Of a stretch of DNA of 64,000 bases, positions 23,023 to 32,017 are shown in pieces. A model generated the notes under the pieces. The model was given only the letters and a program-made list of their open reading frames with translations. It was not told where the DNA came from and did not search any database. The translations under genes were made by a program, and so were the position numbers. How positions within the stretch are numbered: position 1 is the first letter of the stretch; every line of letters begins with the position of its first letter. The stretch is from Virgisporangium aliadipatigenens (lineage in GTDB: Bacteria > Actinomycetota > Actinomycetes > Mycobacteriales > Micromonosporaceae), in contig NZ_BOPF01000025.1 in the NCBI RefSeq assembly GCF_016863615.1, positions 1-64,000 on the forward strand, written 5' to 3'.

Positions 23023-25820
23023 AACCGCCAGCGGCGGGGGGCTTCCGGTGTCGGGTGGTAGCGGAGGACGCGGCCGGTGCGCAACGATGCGCGAAGGTGG
23101 GCACCGGCGAGCGGGGCCTGCGTCTCGATCCGGCCGACGACCGTCCACAGTGCACGGGTGGCGTTGACGCGGGCGCGTTCGGCCTCGTCGGAGTGGCTCC
23201 GCCCGCGCCCGCCGAGCCCGGTGCTCCGGCGCAGCTCGGCCACGAGCGCACCGCGCTCCCGCTGGGCGGCCGCCGCCGCGTCCACGTCGCCGGTGCGGTC
23301 GGCCCCGTCGAGCCGGTCGTCCAGGTCGGCGATGCGGCGCCGGTAGGCCGCCCGGGCGGCATCGTCGAGCACCGGCGCGGGGGCGCCGACGCGCAGCCCG
23401 GGGCCGCCCGCCACCAGGTCGAGCGCGTCGATCTCGCGGCCGGGCGCGGCGAGGAGCGTGCGCAGGTAACGCACGCCGCGGACGTCGCGCAGGCGCGCGG
23501 TCTCCGTCCCGGCGGTCAACAACCAGCCGTCCCCGTCACGCACCAACTCCCAGGCGTCGCTTGCCCGGTCGCCCGCAGCCGCGCCGTCCGCGATGGCGGT
23601 GCCGCTCGCCGTCGCGCTGCCGGTTGCCGGGCGGGGCGTCACCGCGCCGCCCACCGTCGTGCCGCCCGTCGCCGCGCCGCCCACCGTCGTGCCGTCCGTC
23701 GCCGCGCCGGCCGTGCCGCCCGTCGCCGCGCCGCCTACCGCCGCGCCGGTCGCGGCTGCGCCGCCCACCGCCGTCGTGCTCGTCGCCGCGCCGGTCGTGC
23801 CGCCCGCCGTCGTAGCATCCGCCGCCGGGCCGGTCGCGGCTCTACCGGCCGCCGGGCCGGTCGTAGGTGCACCGCCCGTCGCCGTGCCGGGCGCCGCTGT
23901 TCCGTCGTGCCGGGCCGCGCCGCCGGCCGTAGTCGCGTCGGGCGCGGCCGTTTCGTGCGGGTGCGGCGTGCTGCCCCGTGCCGGGGCGGGCCCGGGGAAA
24001 CCAAGGGGCGACGGGTCGGGGAGGCCGAGGCGTTCGGCGATGGAGCGGGCGCGCTCGCGGTCCCCGGCCGCACCGGGCCGGCCGTGGGCGCCGCGCACCT
24101 CGGCCCGCGCCGCGAGCGCCTGCACCGCCCACACCAGCGCTCCGGCCCGTTCCGCGATCTCCACGGCGGTGTCCAGGTGCGCGAGCGCCGCGTCCATCGC
24201 GCCGGTCCGGGCCGCGAGCAGCCCCAGGTGTTCGTCGACCGTTCCGGTGATCGTGTTGGCACCGCCCCAGACCACAAGCCTTCGGTGGAACGGCCTGAGT
24301 ACACCGTAAAGTTCCCGTGCCGCCGCGGGTGTGCCCACGCGTGCCGCCACGATCGCGAGGTCCGCCACCGCGCCGAGCCAGCGCGGGCCCCCGCCGGCCA
24401 GCACCGCGGGGAGGAGGCGTTCGAGCTCCAGGCCGGCCTCGACGGGACGGCCGGACACCAGCAGCGCACGCGCGAGCGCGGCCTCGTAGAAGTGGCCCGG
24501 CATGCGGCGCGCCATGGTGCCCAGCTGTTCGGCCTCCGCGCCGGCGTTCCCGCGCAACAACGCGATCCGGCCGCGGAGCGAGGCGACGAGGCGTTCGGTG
24601 TCGGGGAGGCCGATCCGCCGGCCGCGCGTGGCGACCTCGTCGGTGAGCGCGTGCGCCTCGGCGAACCGGCCGCGCACCGTCGCCAGCATCGCCTGCCGGG
24701 ACAGCACCACCACCGCCGCTTCCAGATCGCCCACCGCCCCGGCCACGGCCGCGTACTCGGTGAGTGCGCTCTCGGCACCGGGCAGGTCGGCGAGTTCCGC
24801 GCGGGCCACGAACCGCCAGAAGAGCCCGCGCAGCTCCAGGTCCGTGTCGCCGGCCCGGCGGGCGAGGGCGACGATGCGCTCGGCGGTGTCGCGACGTTCG
24901 GGGGCGGCGAGCGGGTCCCACAGGGCGTGCAGGCCGCAGTCGAGGACCTCGGCGAGGGTGCCGGGGTTGCCGGTGCTCTCCGCGCGGCGACGCGCGCCCT
25001 CGATCAGCTCGCGGCGCCGGGGGCCGGACGTGGGGTCGCCGAGCAGCTCGCGCGCCAATCGGGCCTGTGCGCGGGCCAGGTCCGGCGCGGAGAGGCCACG
25101 CGTGAGCGCGGCTTCGAGGAGGCGGACGAGCGCGGTGTCCCGTTCCAGAAAAGGAGCACGGGAGGGGGTGGTCAGGGCGAGGCGGACCACGGCGTCGCCC
25201 CCGTCGGACGCCGTCAGCTCGTCCATGATCCGCGTCGCGGCGCCGGGCAGGCCGGCGGAGGCCAGCCACACGGCGTGCCGAACATCCGGCGGCAGGGCCG
25301 GCGCGAGCTGAGCCGCGGTGAGGCCCGCGAGGCGGCGCTCGGGCGGCAGGTCCAGCGGCTCGGCGGCGGTGACGAGGAGCGCCGTGGCACCGGAACCGAG
25401 CCGGGCGGTCAGCCCCGGCAGGAACGCCCGCGCGTCCGGGCCGGCACGGTCGAGATCGTCGACGACCAGCAGGCGGGGGCCGCCCTCGGCGAGCGCCGCC
25501 GCGAGCCGGCCGGCCTCGGGGTCGGCGGCCTCGTCGGGTCCGGCCTCGGGCGGCGTGGCCTCGGGGTCGGCGGCGGTCAGGAGGCGGGTCCAGACGGCGA
25601 GGCCCGGATCCGCGCGGGTGCCCGAGATGCGGGCCACGGGCAGGCCGCGTCCGCGGGCCAGTGCGGCCGCGGCGTCGGCGATCGCCGTGCGGCCCGATCC
25701 GGGCGGACCCGTGATCACCAGGTGACCGCCGGTGCCGGCCGCGGCGCGCTCCAGCAGGCGTGCGATCGCCGCCAGTTCCGCGTCGCGTCCGGTCAGCGTC
25801 GGCCCGGAAGGCATCCGCAC
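23019..25820 (-). CDS. Large AAA/STAND-type ATPase
   Basis: The 933 residues start with an NTPase domain (Walker A GPPGSGRTAI near 38-47, Walker B LLVVDDLD), followed by long helical TPR-like repeats (to about 615), a low-complexity Ala/Thr/Gly segment (about 620-745), and a conserved C-terminal region (DARAAYRRRIADLDDRLD type, ending in RTGRVLRYHP) seen in actinobacterial ATPases without a LuxR domain. It resembles MalT-like signalling ATPases, but I find no DNA-binding helix-turn-helix. It diverges from the cupin gene with a 29-base gap. Confidence 0.8.
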   Translation of the reverse strand: MRMPSGPTLTGRDAELAAIARLLERAAAGTGGHLVITGPPGSGRTAIADAAAALARGRGLPVARISGTRADPGLAVWTRLLTAADPEATPPEAGPDEAADPEAGRLAAALAEGGPRLLVVDDLDRAGPDARAFLPGLTARLGSGATALLVTAAEPLDLPPERRLAGLTAAQLAPALPPDVRHAVWLASAGLPGAATRIMDELTASDGGDAVVRLALTTPSRAPFLERDTALVRLLEAALTRGLSAPDLARAQARLARELLGDPTSGPRRRELIEGARRRAESTGNPGTLAEVLDCGLHALWDPLAAPERRDTAERIVALARRAGDTDLELRGLFWRFVARAELADLPGAESALTEYAAVAGAVGDLEAAVVVLSRQAMLATVRGRFAEAHALTDEVATRGRRIGLPDTERLVASLRGRIALLRGNAGAEAEQLGTMARRMPGHFYEAALARALLVSGRPVEAGLELERLLPAVLAGGGPRWLGAVADLAIVAARVGTPAAARELYGVLRPFHRRLVVWGGANTITGTVDEHLGLLAARTGAMDAALAHLDTAVEIAERAGALVWAVQALAARAEVRGAHGRPGAAGDRERARSIAERLGLPDPSPLGFPGPAPARGSTPHPHETAAPDATTAGGAARHDGTAAPGTATGGAPTTGPAAGRAATGPAADATTAGGTTGAATSTTAVGGAAATGAAVGGAATGGTAGAATDGTTVGGAATGGTTVGGAVTPRPATGSATASGTAIADGAAAGDRASDAWELVRDGDGWLLTAGTETARLRDVRGVRYLRTLLAAPGREIDALDLVAGGPGLRVGAPAPVLDDAARAAYRRRIADLDDRLDGADRTGDVDAAAAAQRERGALVAELRRSTGLGGRGRSHSDEAERARVNATRALWTVVGRIETQAPLAGAHLRASLRTGRVLRYHPTPEAPRRWRL
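23590..23960. repeat. Low-complexity minisatellite within the ATPase gene
   Basis: Imperfect units of about 30 bases based on GCCGCGCCGCCCACCGTCGT repeat through this stretch and encode Ala/Thr/Gly/Val runs (ATTGG, TTVGGA). It joins the repeat domain to the C-terminal region. Length variation between strains is likely. Confidence 0.75.
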
Positions 25821-25849
25821 AATCTACGACCCGCCGCTAGGGTCGGATC

Positions 25850-26350
25850 ATGACCTATCCGCCACCCCGCTACGACGACCCGGACGGCACCGTCAGCGCC
25901 CGCCTGCGCCCCGCGACGCAGCGGCCCGACCTGGCCGGACCGCTCAGTTCGGTGCACTATCTGGCCACCGGCGCCAGTACCGGCGGCGACTACGGACTGT
26001 ACCGGTGGGAGATGGGCGCGGCGCCGAGCGGACCGGCCGCGCATTTCCATCGGACGATCTCCGAGGCGTTCTACGTGCTCGACGGCGCGGTGCGGCTGTA
26101 CGACGGCGATCACTGGATCACGGCGACGTCGGGCGATTTTCTGTACGTGCCGGCCGGTGGGATCCACGCGTTCCGCAACGAGTCGGGCGCACCGGCCTCG
26201 ATGCTGATTCTCTTCTCGCCGGGTGCGCCCCGGGAGGCGTACTTCGAGGAAACGGCCGAGATCGTGCGTTCGGGGCGGCAGCTGAGTCCCGAGGAATGGA
26301 CCGAGTTGTATCTCCGTCACGATCAGTACATGGTCGAACCTAGAAGTTAG
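25850..26350 (+). CDS. Cupin-domain protein
   Basis: The 166-residue protein has a single cupin barrel: HFHRTISEAFYVLDG (metal-binding His and Glu) and later PAGGIHAFRN. Cupins of this size act as small-molecule dioxygenases, isomerases or binding proteins. The gene ends at an iron-box-like palindrome shared with the siderophore-interacting protein gene 38 bases downstream; the two could be co-transcribed. Confidence 0.85.
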   Translation: MTYPPPRYDDPDGTVSARLRPATQRPDLAGPLSSVHYLATGASTGGDYGLYRWEMGAAPSGPAAHFHRTISEAFYVLDGAVRLYDGDHWITATSGDFLYVPAGGIHAFRNESGAPASMLILFSPGAPREAYFEETAEIVRSGRQLSPEEWTELYLRHDQYMVEPRS

Positions 26351-26360
26351 GTTTACCTTA
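26347..26360 (+). promoter_or_regulatory. Iron-box-like site upstream of the siderophore-interacting protein
   Basis: TTAGGTTTACCTTA contains the AGGT...ACCT core of DtxR/IdeR/DmdR boxes, with imperfect symmetry. It overlaps the cupin stop codon and lies 29 bases before the next ATG. The gene's role in iron uptake makes it a plausible repressor site. Confidence 0.5.
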
Positions 26361-26388
26361 TTGGAAAGGGCTGACGAGAAGAGGCTGC

Positions 26389-27228
26389 ATGACGCAGAAC
26401 CGCCGGGCACCGCGGCTCCGGGCCGCGACAGTGATCCGCACCGAACGGCTGACCCCGCACCTGATCCGGGTGGTGCTCGGTGGGGAGGGGCTCACCGGCT
26501 TCGGCGCGGGTACCTTCACCGACGAGTACGTCAAGCTGCAGTTCCCGCAGCCCGGGGTGGTGTACCCGGAGCCGCTCGACGCCGAGGTCATCCGCCGCGA
26601 CATGCCCCGCGACCAGTGGCCGCACTCGCGCACGTACACCGTTCGCAGCTGGGATCCCGAGTCGCGCGAACTGGCGATCGACTTCGTGCACCACGGCGAC
26701 AAGGGCATCGCCGGGCCGTGGGCCGCTCGGGCGAAGCCGGGCGACGTGCTGCACTTCTTCGGCCCGGGCGGCGCCTACGCACCCGACCCGTCGGCGGACT
26801 GGTACCTGTACGCGGGCGACGAGAGCGCGCTGCCGGCGATCGCGGCCTCCGTGGCGAAAATCCCCGCCGGCGGGCTGGCGCACGTGTTCGTGGAGGTGGA
26901 CGGTCCGGCCGACGAGCTGAAGTTCGACGGCGCGGGTGACCTGCGGGTCAGCTGGCTGCACCGCGGCGACCGACCCGTCGGGGAGGCCCTCGTCGAGGCG
27001 GTGCGGGGGCTGGAGTTCCCGGACGGCCGGGTCGACGTGTTCGTGCACGGCGAGGCGAACTTCGTCAAGGACCTGCGGCGCCACCTGCGTGTGGAGCGCG
27101 CGATCCCGCGGGAGCAGCTGAGCATCTCGGGCTACTGGCGCCGCGGCATGAACGAGGACGGCTGGCAGTCCGGCAAGGGCGAGTGGAACGCCGCGGTGGA
27201 GGCCGAGGAGGCCGCCGCCCTGACCTGA
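26389..27228 (+). CDS. Siderophore-interacting FAD/NAD(P)H reductase
   Basis: The 279 residues match the SIP/ViuB family: a beta-barrel FAD domain with RTYTVRSWDP, then a NAD(P)H-binding domain (AGDESALPAI) and the C-terminal ISGYWRRGMNED typical of the group. The enzyme reduces ferric siderophores in the cytoplasm to release iron. AGAAGAGG precedes the ATG. The iron-box-like site upstream suggests repression when iron is plentiful. Confidence 0.92.
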   Translation: MTQNRRAPRLRAATVIRTERLTPHLIRVVLGGEGLTGFGAGTFTDEYVKLQFPQPGVVYPEPLDAEVIRRDMPRDQWPHSRTYTVRSWDPESRELAIDFVHHGDKGIAGPWAARAKPGDVLHFFGPGGAYAPDPSADWYLYAGDESALPAIAASVAKIPAGGLAHVFVEVDGPADELKFDGAGDLRVSWLHRGDRPVGEALVEAVRGLEFPDGRVDVFVHGEANFVKDLRRHLRVERAIPREQLSISGYWRRGMNEDGWQSGKGEWNAAVEAEEAAALT

Positions 27229-27240
27229 CCGCGGCGGGCG

Positions 27241-27352
27241 CGGCGGCGCGCAAGATCCGATCGGTTGGCTCATGGCACGCCAGCCACGTAACTCCGGCCG
27301 AATAACGTGGCTGGCGTACCACTCGGTCACTCGTGGCGATCTTGAGCCGCCG
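27241..27352. terminator. Nested inverted repeat between convergent genes (second GATCTTG element)
   Basis: Three nested arms face each other: CGGCGG/CCGCCG (27241-27246, 27347-27352), CAAGATC/GATCTTG (27251-27257, 27338-27344) and an 11-base perfect arm GCCAGCCACGT/ACGTGGCTGGC (27279-27289, 27305-27315). It fills the gap between the siderophore gene and the helicase gene. It likely ends transcription from both sides and shares its GATCTTG core with the element at 16.7 kb. Confidence 0.75.
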
Positions 27353-30164
27353 CAGCGGAGCCCGGCGAGGGTGCTGGGGAGACCAGCGACAGCGCCGCGC
27401 GCACCGCGTCCCCACCCCACCGGGAGGGGAACGCGTCGCGCACCTCCCATCCCGCGCGGCGCAGCGTCCGTTCGCGCTCGACGTGTGCCGCCACCCCCGA
27501 CGGGTGCACCCCGCAGGTCAGCGCCACCCCGTCCAGAACGATGTCGACGTTCCACCGCCCGACCGGATAGCCCACCCGCACGGCCCCTCCAACGCGGCGC
27601 AGTTCGTCGGCGAGGCGGGCGGTCCAGCCGGTGGCAGCGCCGTCCGGCGGTGGCACCGGGGGCGCGGACGCGTGCGCCAGGTAGTCGCCGATGAGGCCGT
27701 TCGGCGAGGTGAGCGACGTGACGACGGTGAGCCGTGCGCGCGCCCGCGTCACCATCACGTTGAACAGATTGGCATCCGTCACGAACCGTCGCCGCGCCGG
27801 CGAGTCCCCGTCGACGAGCCCGAGCGACACGACGACGTGTTCGGCCTCGCTGCCCTGGAACCCGTGCACCGTCCCGGAACGGATCCCGAACTTCTCGATC
27901 TCCTCCACCGTGAAGGCCGCCAGCAGCGCCGCCTCGACGGCGTCCGACTGCGCCCGGAACGGCGTGATGACGGCGATCGGTCCCCCGAGGTGTGCGCGCA
28001 CCACCTCCACGGCGGCGGAGACCTCGGCGGCGTTCACCCCGTCGGCCACCGAACCGGCGACGCGCACCACGGAGATCGCCGGTGTCCGGTCGTTGCGCGG
28101 GGTGCGGGTGACCAGTTCCATGCGGTCGGTGTAGAAGCGGCGCGCCGAGAACTCGATCAGGTGCGGCGCGCACCGGTGGTGCTCGGCCAGCCAGGTCACC
28201 CCGGCGGCCCCCGCCGCCACGTCGAACGCGCTGCTGCGCCGCACGTCCAGCCGGTCCGCCGCGTCCTCGAGCCCGTGCTTACGCAGCGTCCCGTCGATGT
28301 CCACGTCGGCCACGAACGACACGAAGCGCAGCTGCCTTGGATCACCCGCCACGAGTGCGTGCCGCGCGCGGGCGAGCACGGGCGCCGCCCGCAGCTGGTC
28401 GATGTGCGCCGCCTCGTCCAGCACCACCAGGTCGAACATCCCCGGCACCGGCGGCAGCAGGTCGTCCACGTCGCCGGCGGTGCCGACCCACAGCGGCAGC
28501 GCGCGCACCAGCGCCGCCCCGTCGAGGCCGGCGAGGATCTCGCGGCGGCGGTTGCGCCCGGCGCGCAGCGCGGTCCCGAGCGCGGAGGCCGCCCGCAGGG
28601 CCGCGCCGTCGCGGCGTCGACCGCTGGTCGCGCGGACCCGCATCGCCTCGCCGAGCGTGCGGGCCAGGGTCTCGTCGGCGTCGGCCAGCGCCCGCCAGGG
28701 CAGGTCCGTGGGTCCCTCCGCCGCCAGTCGCGCCGCGGCCTGCGCCGACGCCGCCGCCTCCCACGCGTCCTCCAAGACTTCCGGTGGAACGTCGTCGGCG
28801 GCGCCGAAGTGCCGTCGTACCCGCCGCAGCGCACGCCGCCGACGCCAGCGCTGCCACCGGCCCACCGGCCCGCCCCCGGCCGCGTCGCCCGTCCCGAATC
28901 CCGACGCGCCGCCGGTCCCGCTCACAGCACCCGCGCCGGTCGCGGTGCCGTGGCTGATGCCGAGGGCGGCGTCGAGGAGTGCGCGCGCCGCGTCGAGGTC
29001 GAAGTCCGGTGCGAACACCGCCGGCGCATCCGTCGCCAGTCCCGGGATGAGCGGCTGCCGGCGGGGCAGTTCGGCGGCGCGGCGTTCGAGCTCGAGCAGC
29101 CGCCCGATCTCCCGCTCCAGCCCGGCCACCGTCCGGCGGGCCCGGTCGAGGTCGCCGTCGAGCGCGCGCACCCGGGCGGCGTCGGCGCCGGCCTCGGTGC
29201 CCTTGGCGAGCTCGGTGGCGATCGCGTCGCGGCGTTCGGCGTCGCCGAAGAGCACCGGCACCGGCCCGGGGTGCCGGCGCAGCAGTTCGCCGAGCACCTC
29301 CGCGGCGTGCACCGACTGCGTGGCCACCAGCACCGAACCGCCCCGGTCCACCACGTCCAGCGCGGCCGCCACGAGCGCGTGGCTCTTGCCGTTGCCGGGC
29401 GGCCCGGACACCACCACGACGGGTTCGCGCCGCACCCGGCGAACCACCTCCCGCTGCGCGGTGTTGAGCGGCAGCGGGGAGAGCACGGGTTCGTCCACAG
29501 TGGACGGCCGTTCCGCCGCGGTGCCGGCGTACACCCGGGCGAGCGCGGTGTCGGCGAGGCCCGCCCGGGCCGCCCAGGCGAGCAGCGTGTCGCGGATCCC
29601 GGTGGAGCCGACGTCCCTGGTGACGTAGAGCGCGGAGGCGGCGTAGGCGTTCAGCGAGGAGTCGTCGATCCGCTCCGGCGCGCCGAAGAACGTCGCGGCG
29701 AGCGGCAGCCCGGCGGCCTTGGCGGCGGCGTTCATCCAGGCGTGCGTGCCCAGCGCGGTCGACCAGCCGGCGGAGTCGAGCCCCGGCGCGGCCTCCAGCC
29801 CGGCGGCCGTCCGGCGGTCCTCGACGAGGCCGGTCAGTTCCAGGTCGCCGATGGGTGTGACGCGGTAGCCGAGCAGCGTGCGTTCCAGCCGGACGGGCTG
29901 GGTGAGCAGCGGCAGCCGCACCTTCCTGCGCACCCCGTCCACCTCGAACGTCCCCACCACGAACGCCGTTCCCCGGCGCAGGATGCGCTCGTCGCGGTGC
30001 AGGGCGTCCTGGGCGGCGAGTTTGTCCACTGTGGAGCTTCGCGGGGCGCGTTCGCGCTCCGCCAGCCACACCAGCGTGCGGCCGCCCCGGGTGACGTCGT
30101 AGATCCGTTCCTCCCCGGCGGGGGCGAGGTCGGCCAGGGCCTGCAGGATCCGGCGGATGTCCAT
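27327..30164 (-). CDS. SF1 helicase (Upf1/DNA2-like) with C-terminal nuclease-like domain
   Basis: The 945 residues carry an N-terminal region of about 230 residues, a helicase core with Walker A GPPGNGKS, a long insertion of coiled and low-complexity sequence, Walker B VVLDEAAHID, then VAGDPRQL, HRCAPHL, and late motifs HGFQGSEAEHVV and NVMVTRARA. The C-terminal 100 residues (GYPVGRWNVDIVLDGVALT, later RERTLRRAGWEV) look like a PD-(D/E)XK or DUF559-type nuclease in which the usual ExK is not evident. It could repair DNA or defend against phage; there are no other defence genes nearby. ATG 30164 opens the conserved N-terminus. Confidence 0.8.
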   Translation of the reverse strand: MDIRRILQALADLAPAGEERIYDVTRGGRTLVWLAERERAPRSSTVDKLAAQDALHRDERILRRGTAFVVGTFEVDGVRRKVRLPLLTQPVRLERTLLGYRVTPIGDLELTGLVEDRRTAAGLEAAPGLDSAGWSTALGTHAWMNAAAKAAGLPLAATFFGAPERIDDSSLNAYAASALYVTRDVGSTGIRDTLLAWAARAGLADTALARVYAGTAAERPSTVDEPVLSPLPLNTAQREVVRRVRREPVVVVSGPPGNGKSHALVAAALDVVDRGGSVLVATQSVHAAEVLGELLRRHPGPVPVLFGDAERRDAIATELAKGTEAGADAARVRALDGDLDRARRTVAGLEREIGRLLELERRAAELPRRQPLIPGLATDAPAVFAPDFDLDAARALLDAALGISHGTATGAGAVSGTGGASGFGTGDAAGGGPVGRWQRWRRRRALRRVRRHFGAADDVPPEVLEDAWEAAASAQAAARLAAEGPTDLPWRALADADETLARTLGEAMRVRATSGRRRDGAALRAASALGTALRAGRNRRREILAGLDGAALVRALPLWVGTAGDVDDLLPPVPGMFDLVVLDEAAHIDQLRAAPVLARARHALVAGDPRQLRFVSFVADVDIDGTLRKHGLEDAADRLDVRRSSAFDVAAGAAGVTWLAEHHRCAPHLIEFSARRFYTDRMELVTRTPRNDRTPAISVVRVAGSVADGVNAAEVSAAVEVVRAHLGGPIAVITPFRAQSDAVEAALLAAFTVEEIEKFGIRSGTVHGFQGSEAEHVVVSLGLVDGDSPARRRFVTDANLFNVMVTRARARLTVVTSLTSPNGLIGDYLAHASAPPVPPPDGAATGWTARLADELRRVGGAVRVGYPVGRWNVDIVLDGVALTCGVHPSGVAAHVERERTLRRAGWEVRDAFPSRWGGDAVRAALSLVSPAPSPGSAAAAQDRHE

Positions 30165-30234
30165 CGCCCGCGATTCTGCCCGACGGCGGAAAACCGATGG
30201 ACAGGGCCGATCGCCCCGACGAGGGTGGGCTGCG

Positions 30235-30975
30235 ATGCGACAAGAGGACATCTGGGACACCGAGACCGCTGCCGCCTACGACACGCCGGGCGAGGTCATG
30301 TTCGCGCCGCGGGTGATCGGGCCGACCGTCGAGCGGCTCGCCGCGCTGGCCGAGGGCGGGCCGGCGCTGGAGTTCGCGATCGGCACGGGTCGGGTGGCGG
30401 TGCCGCTCGCCGCGCGTGGCGTTCCGGTCACCGGGATCGAGCTGTCCCGGCCGATGCTCTCGATCCTGCGGACCAAGGCCGACGAGGAGACGATCCCGGT
30501 GGTCGTCGGCGACATGGCCACCACGCGGGCGCCCGGCACCTTCGCGCTCGTCTACCTCGTCTTCAACACCATCGCCAACCTGCTCACCCAGGAGGAGCAG
30601 GTCGAGTGCTTCCGCAACGCGGCCCGCCACCTGCGGCCCGGCGGGCGGTTCGTCATCGAGCTGTGGGTGCCCGAGCTGGCCAAGCTCTCCCCGGACACCG
30701 GTGCCGTCGTGTGGCACAACGAACCGGGCTATCTCGGCCTGGACACCTACGACGTGCTGACCCAGCGGGTCGTGTCGCACCACTTCCGGTTCGGCGACGG
30801 GCGTTCGGCGCGGCTGGGGCGCACGCCGCACCGCTACGTCTGGCCGGCCGAGCTGGACCTGATGGCGCGGTTGGCCGGGTTCGTCCGGGAGAGCCGCGAG
30901 GCGGACTGGGCGGGTGCCGAGTTCACCGCCGCGTCGCGGTCGCACGTCTCCGTGTACCGCATCCCTACGGGATGA
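30235..30975 (+). CDS. Class I SAM-dependent methyltransferase
   Basis: The 246 residues contain the SAM-binding motif LEFAIGTGRVAVPLA, an acidic strand-2 end (ITGIELS), and the motif LRPGGRFVIEL. The fold methylates a small molecule or a protein; the target is unknown. ATG 30235 is preceded by GAGGGTGGG. It is divergent from the helicase gene and overlaps the convergent oxidoreductase end by 11 bases. Confidence 0.88.
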   Translation: MRQEDIWDTETAAAYDTPGEVMFAPRVIGPTVERLAALAEGGPALEFAIGTGRVAVPLAARGVPVTGIELSRPMLSILRTKADEETIPVVVGDMATTRAPGTFALVYLVFNTIANLLTQEEQVECFRNAARHLRPGGRFVIELWVPELAKLSPDTGAVVWHNEPGYLGLDTYDVLTQRVVSHHFRFGDGRSARLGRTPHRYVWPAELDLMARLAGFVRESREADWAGAEFTAASRSHVSVYRIPTG

Positions 30976-31945
30976 CGACCACCTTCCCGGTCGCCCTGTT
31001 CGCCTCCATGTACGCGTGTGCCTCCGCGATCTCCTCCAGGGGGAACGTCTTGTGCAGGTGCGCGCTGTACCGCCCCGCGGCCACGTCCTCGGCGATCCCC
31101 TGGAGCGCGAGCGCCGCGACGGCCGGTTCGAGGCTGGCGCTGTCGAACACGGCGAGCTTCACGCCGGTCGGCATGTGCGCGAGGGGTTCGAAGTCGGGGA
31201 TGACCCAGCTGCCGCCGAGCAGTCCGCTGTTGCACACGATCCCGCCGCGCGCCGTGGCGGCGAACGCGTCCCGCAGCGACGGTCCGCCCACGAGGTCGAG
31301 CACGCCGTCCGCCCCGTCCGGCCACAGTCGCCGAACCTCGCCGGCGAAGTCTCCGGAATCCACCAGCACATGGGCGGCGCCGTGCTGCTCCAACGCCGCG
31401 GCCTTGCCCGGGTTGCGCGTCGTGGCCGCCACGTCCAGCCCCGCCGCCACGGCCAGGGAGAGCGCGGCCATCCCGACCGACGAGGTGGCCGCCCGGATGA
31501 CCAGCCGCTGCCCGGGTGCGAGCCCCAGGACGCCGAGCGACCCGTGGGCCGTCAGGAACGTCTCCGGCAACGCGCCGAGTGTGCTCCAGTCCAGTTCGAC
31601 CGAGAGAGGCATCAGACGCGCGGCCGGCAACAGGGCGAACTCCGCGTAACCGCCGTCGTAGGCCCGCCCCATCTCGCCCATGACCGCGGCGACCGTGGTC
31701 CCCACGGGCGGCCCGGTCTCGGCGGCCTCGACCACCTCCCCGACGCACTCGATCCCCAGAACGCGCGGAAAGCGCACGTTGGGCGAGTGCCCCTGCCGGG
31801 TCATGATCTCCGAACGGTTGAGCCCGGCGGCGCGCACCCGCACCAGCGCCCGATCGGCGGTGGCGGTGGGGCGGGGCACGTCGCGCACGACGAGCACCTC
31901 GGGCGGCCCGGGCCGGTCGACGACGGCGGCACGCATGGTTTCCAT
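30965..31945 (-). CDS. Zinc-type alcohol dehydrogenase-like quinone oxidoreductase
   Basis: The 326-residue medium-chain dehydrogenase/reductase has the GroES-like N-terminus (GLNRSEIMTRQG) and an NADPH-binding domain (ATSSVGMAALSLA). The catalytic zinc Cys and His of true alcohol dehydrogenases are absent, so it fits the quinone oxidoreductase (QOR) subgroup. ATG 31945 follows AGGATG; a second Met at 31936 is possible. Confidence 0.9.
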   Translation of the reverse strand: METMRAAVVDRPGPPEVLVVRDVPRPTATADRALVRVRAAGLNRSEIMTRQGHSPNVRFPRVLGIECVGEVVEAAETGPPVGTTVAAVMGEMGRAYDGGYAEFALLPAARLMPLSVELDWSTLGALPETFLTAHGSLGVLGLAPGQRLVIRAATSSVGMAALSLAVAAGLDVAATTRNPGKAAALEQHGAAHVLVDSGDFAGEVRRLWPDGADGVLDLVGGPSLRDAFAATARGGIVCNSGLLGGSWVIPDFEPLAHMPTGVKLAVFDSASLEPAVAALALQGIAEDVAAGRYSAHLHKTFPLEEIAEAHAYMEANRATGKVVVIP

Positions 31946-32017
31946 ATGATCATCCTGCCGCGTGCGGCGCGAACGGCAACACATCACTGCGGTAGGAATT
32001 GGGGCTACGATCCAGGC

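Noticed and set aside
23590-23960. CRISPR array
   Set aside because: The repeats are tandem, without spacers, in frame and inside a coding gene.
23055-25853. A 932-residue frame opposite the AAA ATPase
   Set aside because: It is Arg/Gly-rich shadow sequence; Walker motifs and repeats are on the minus strand.
30024-30036. DnaA box (TTTGTCCAC)
   Set aside because: It resembles the actinomycete DnaA box but is part of the dispersed GTCCANNNTGGAC motif, and there is no cluster of boxes or dnaA/dnaN gene.
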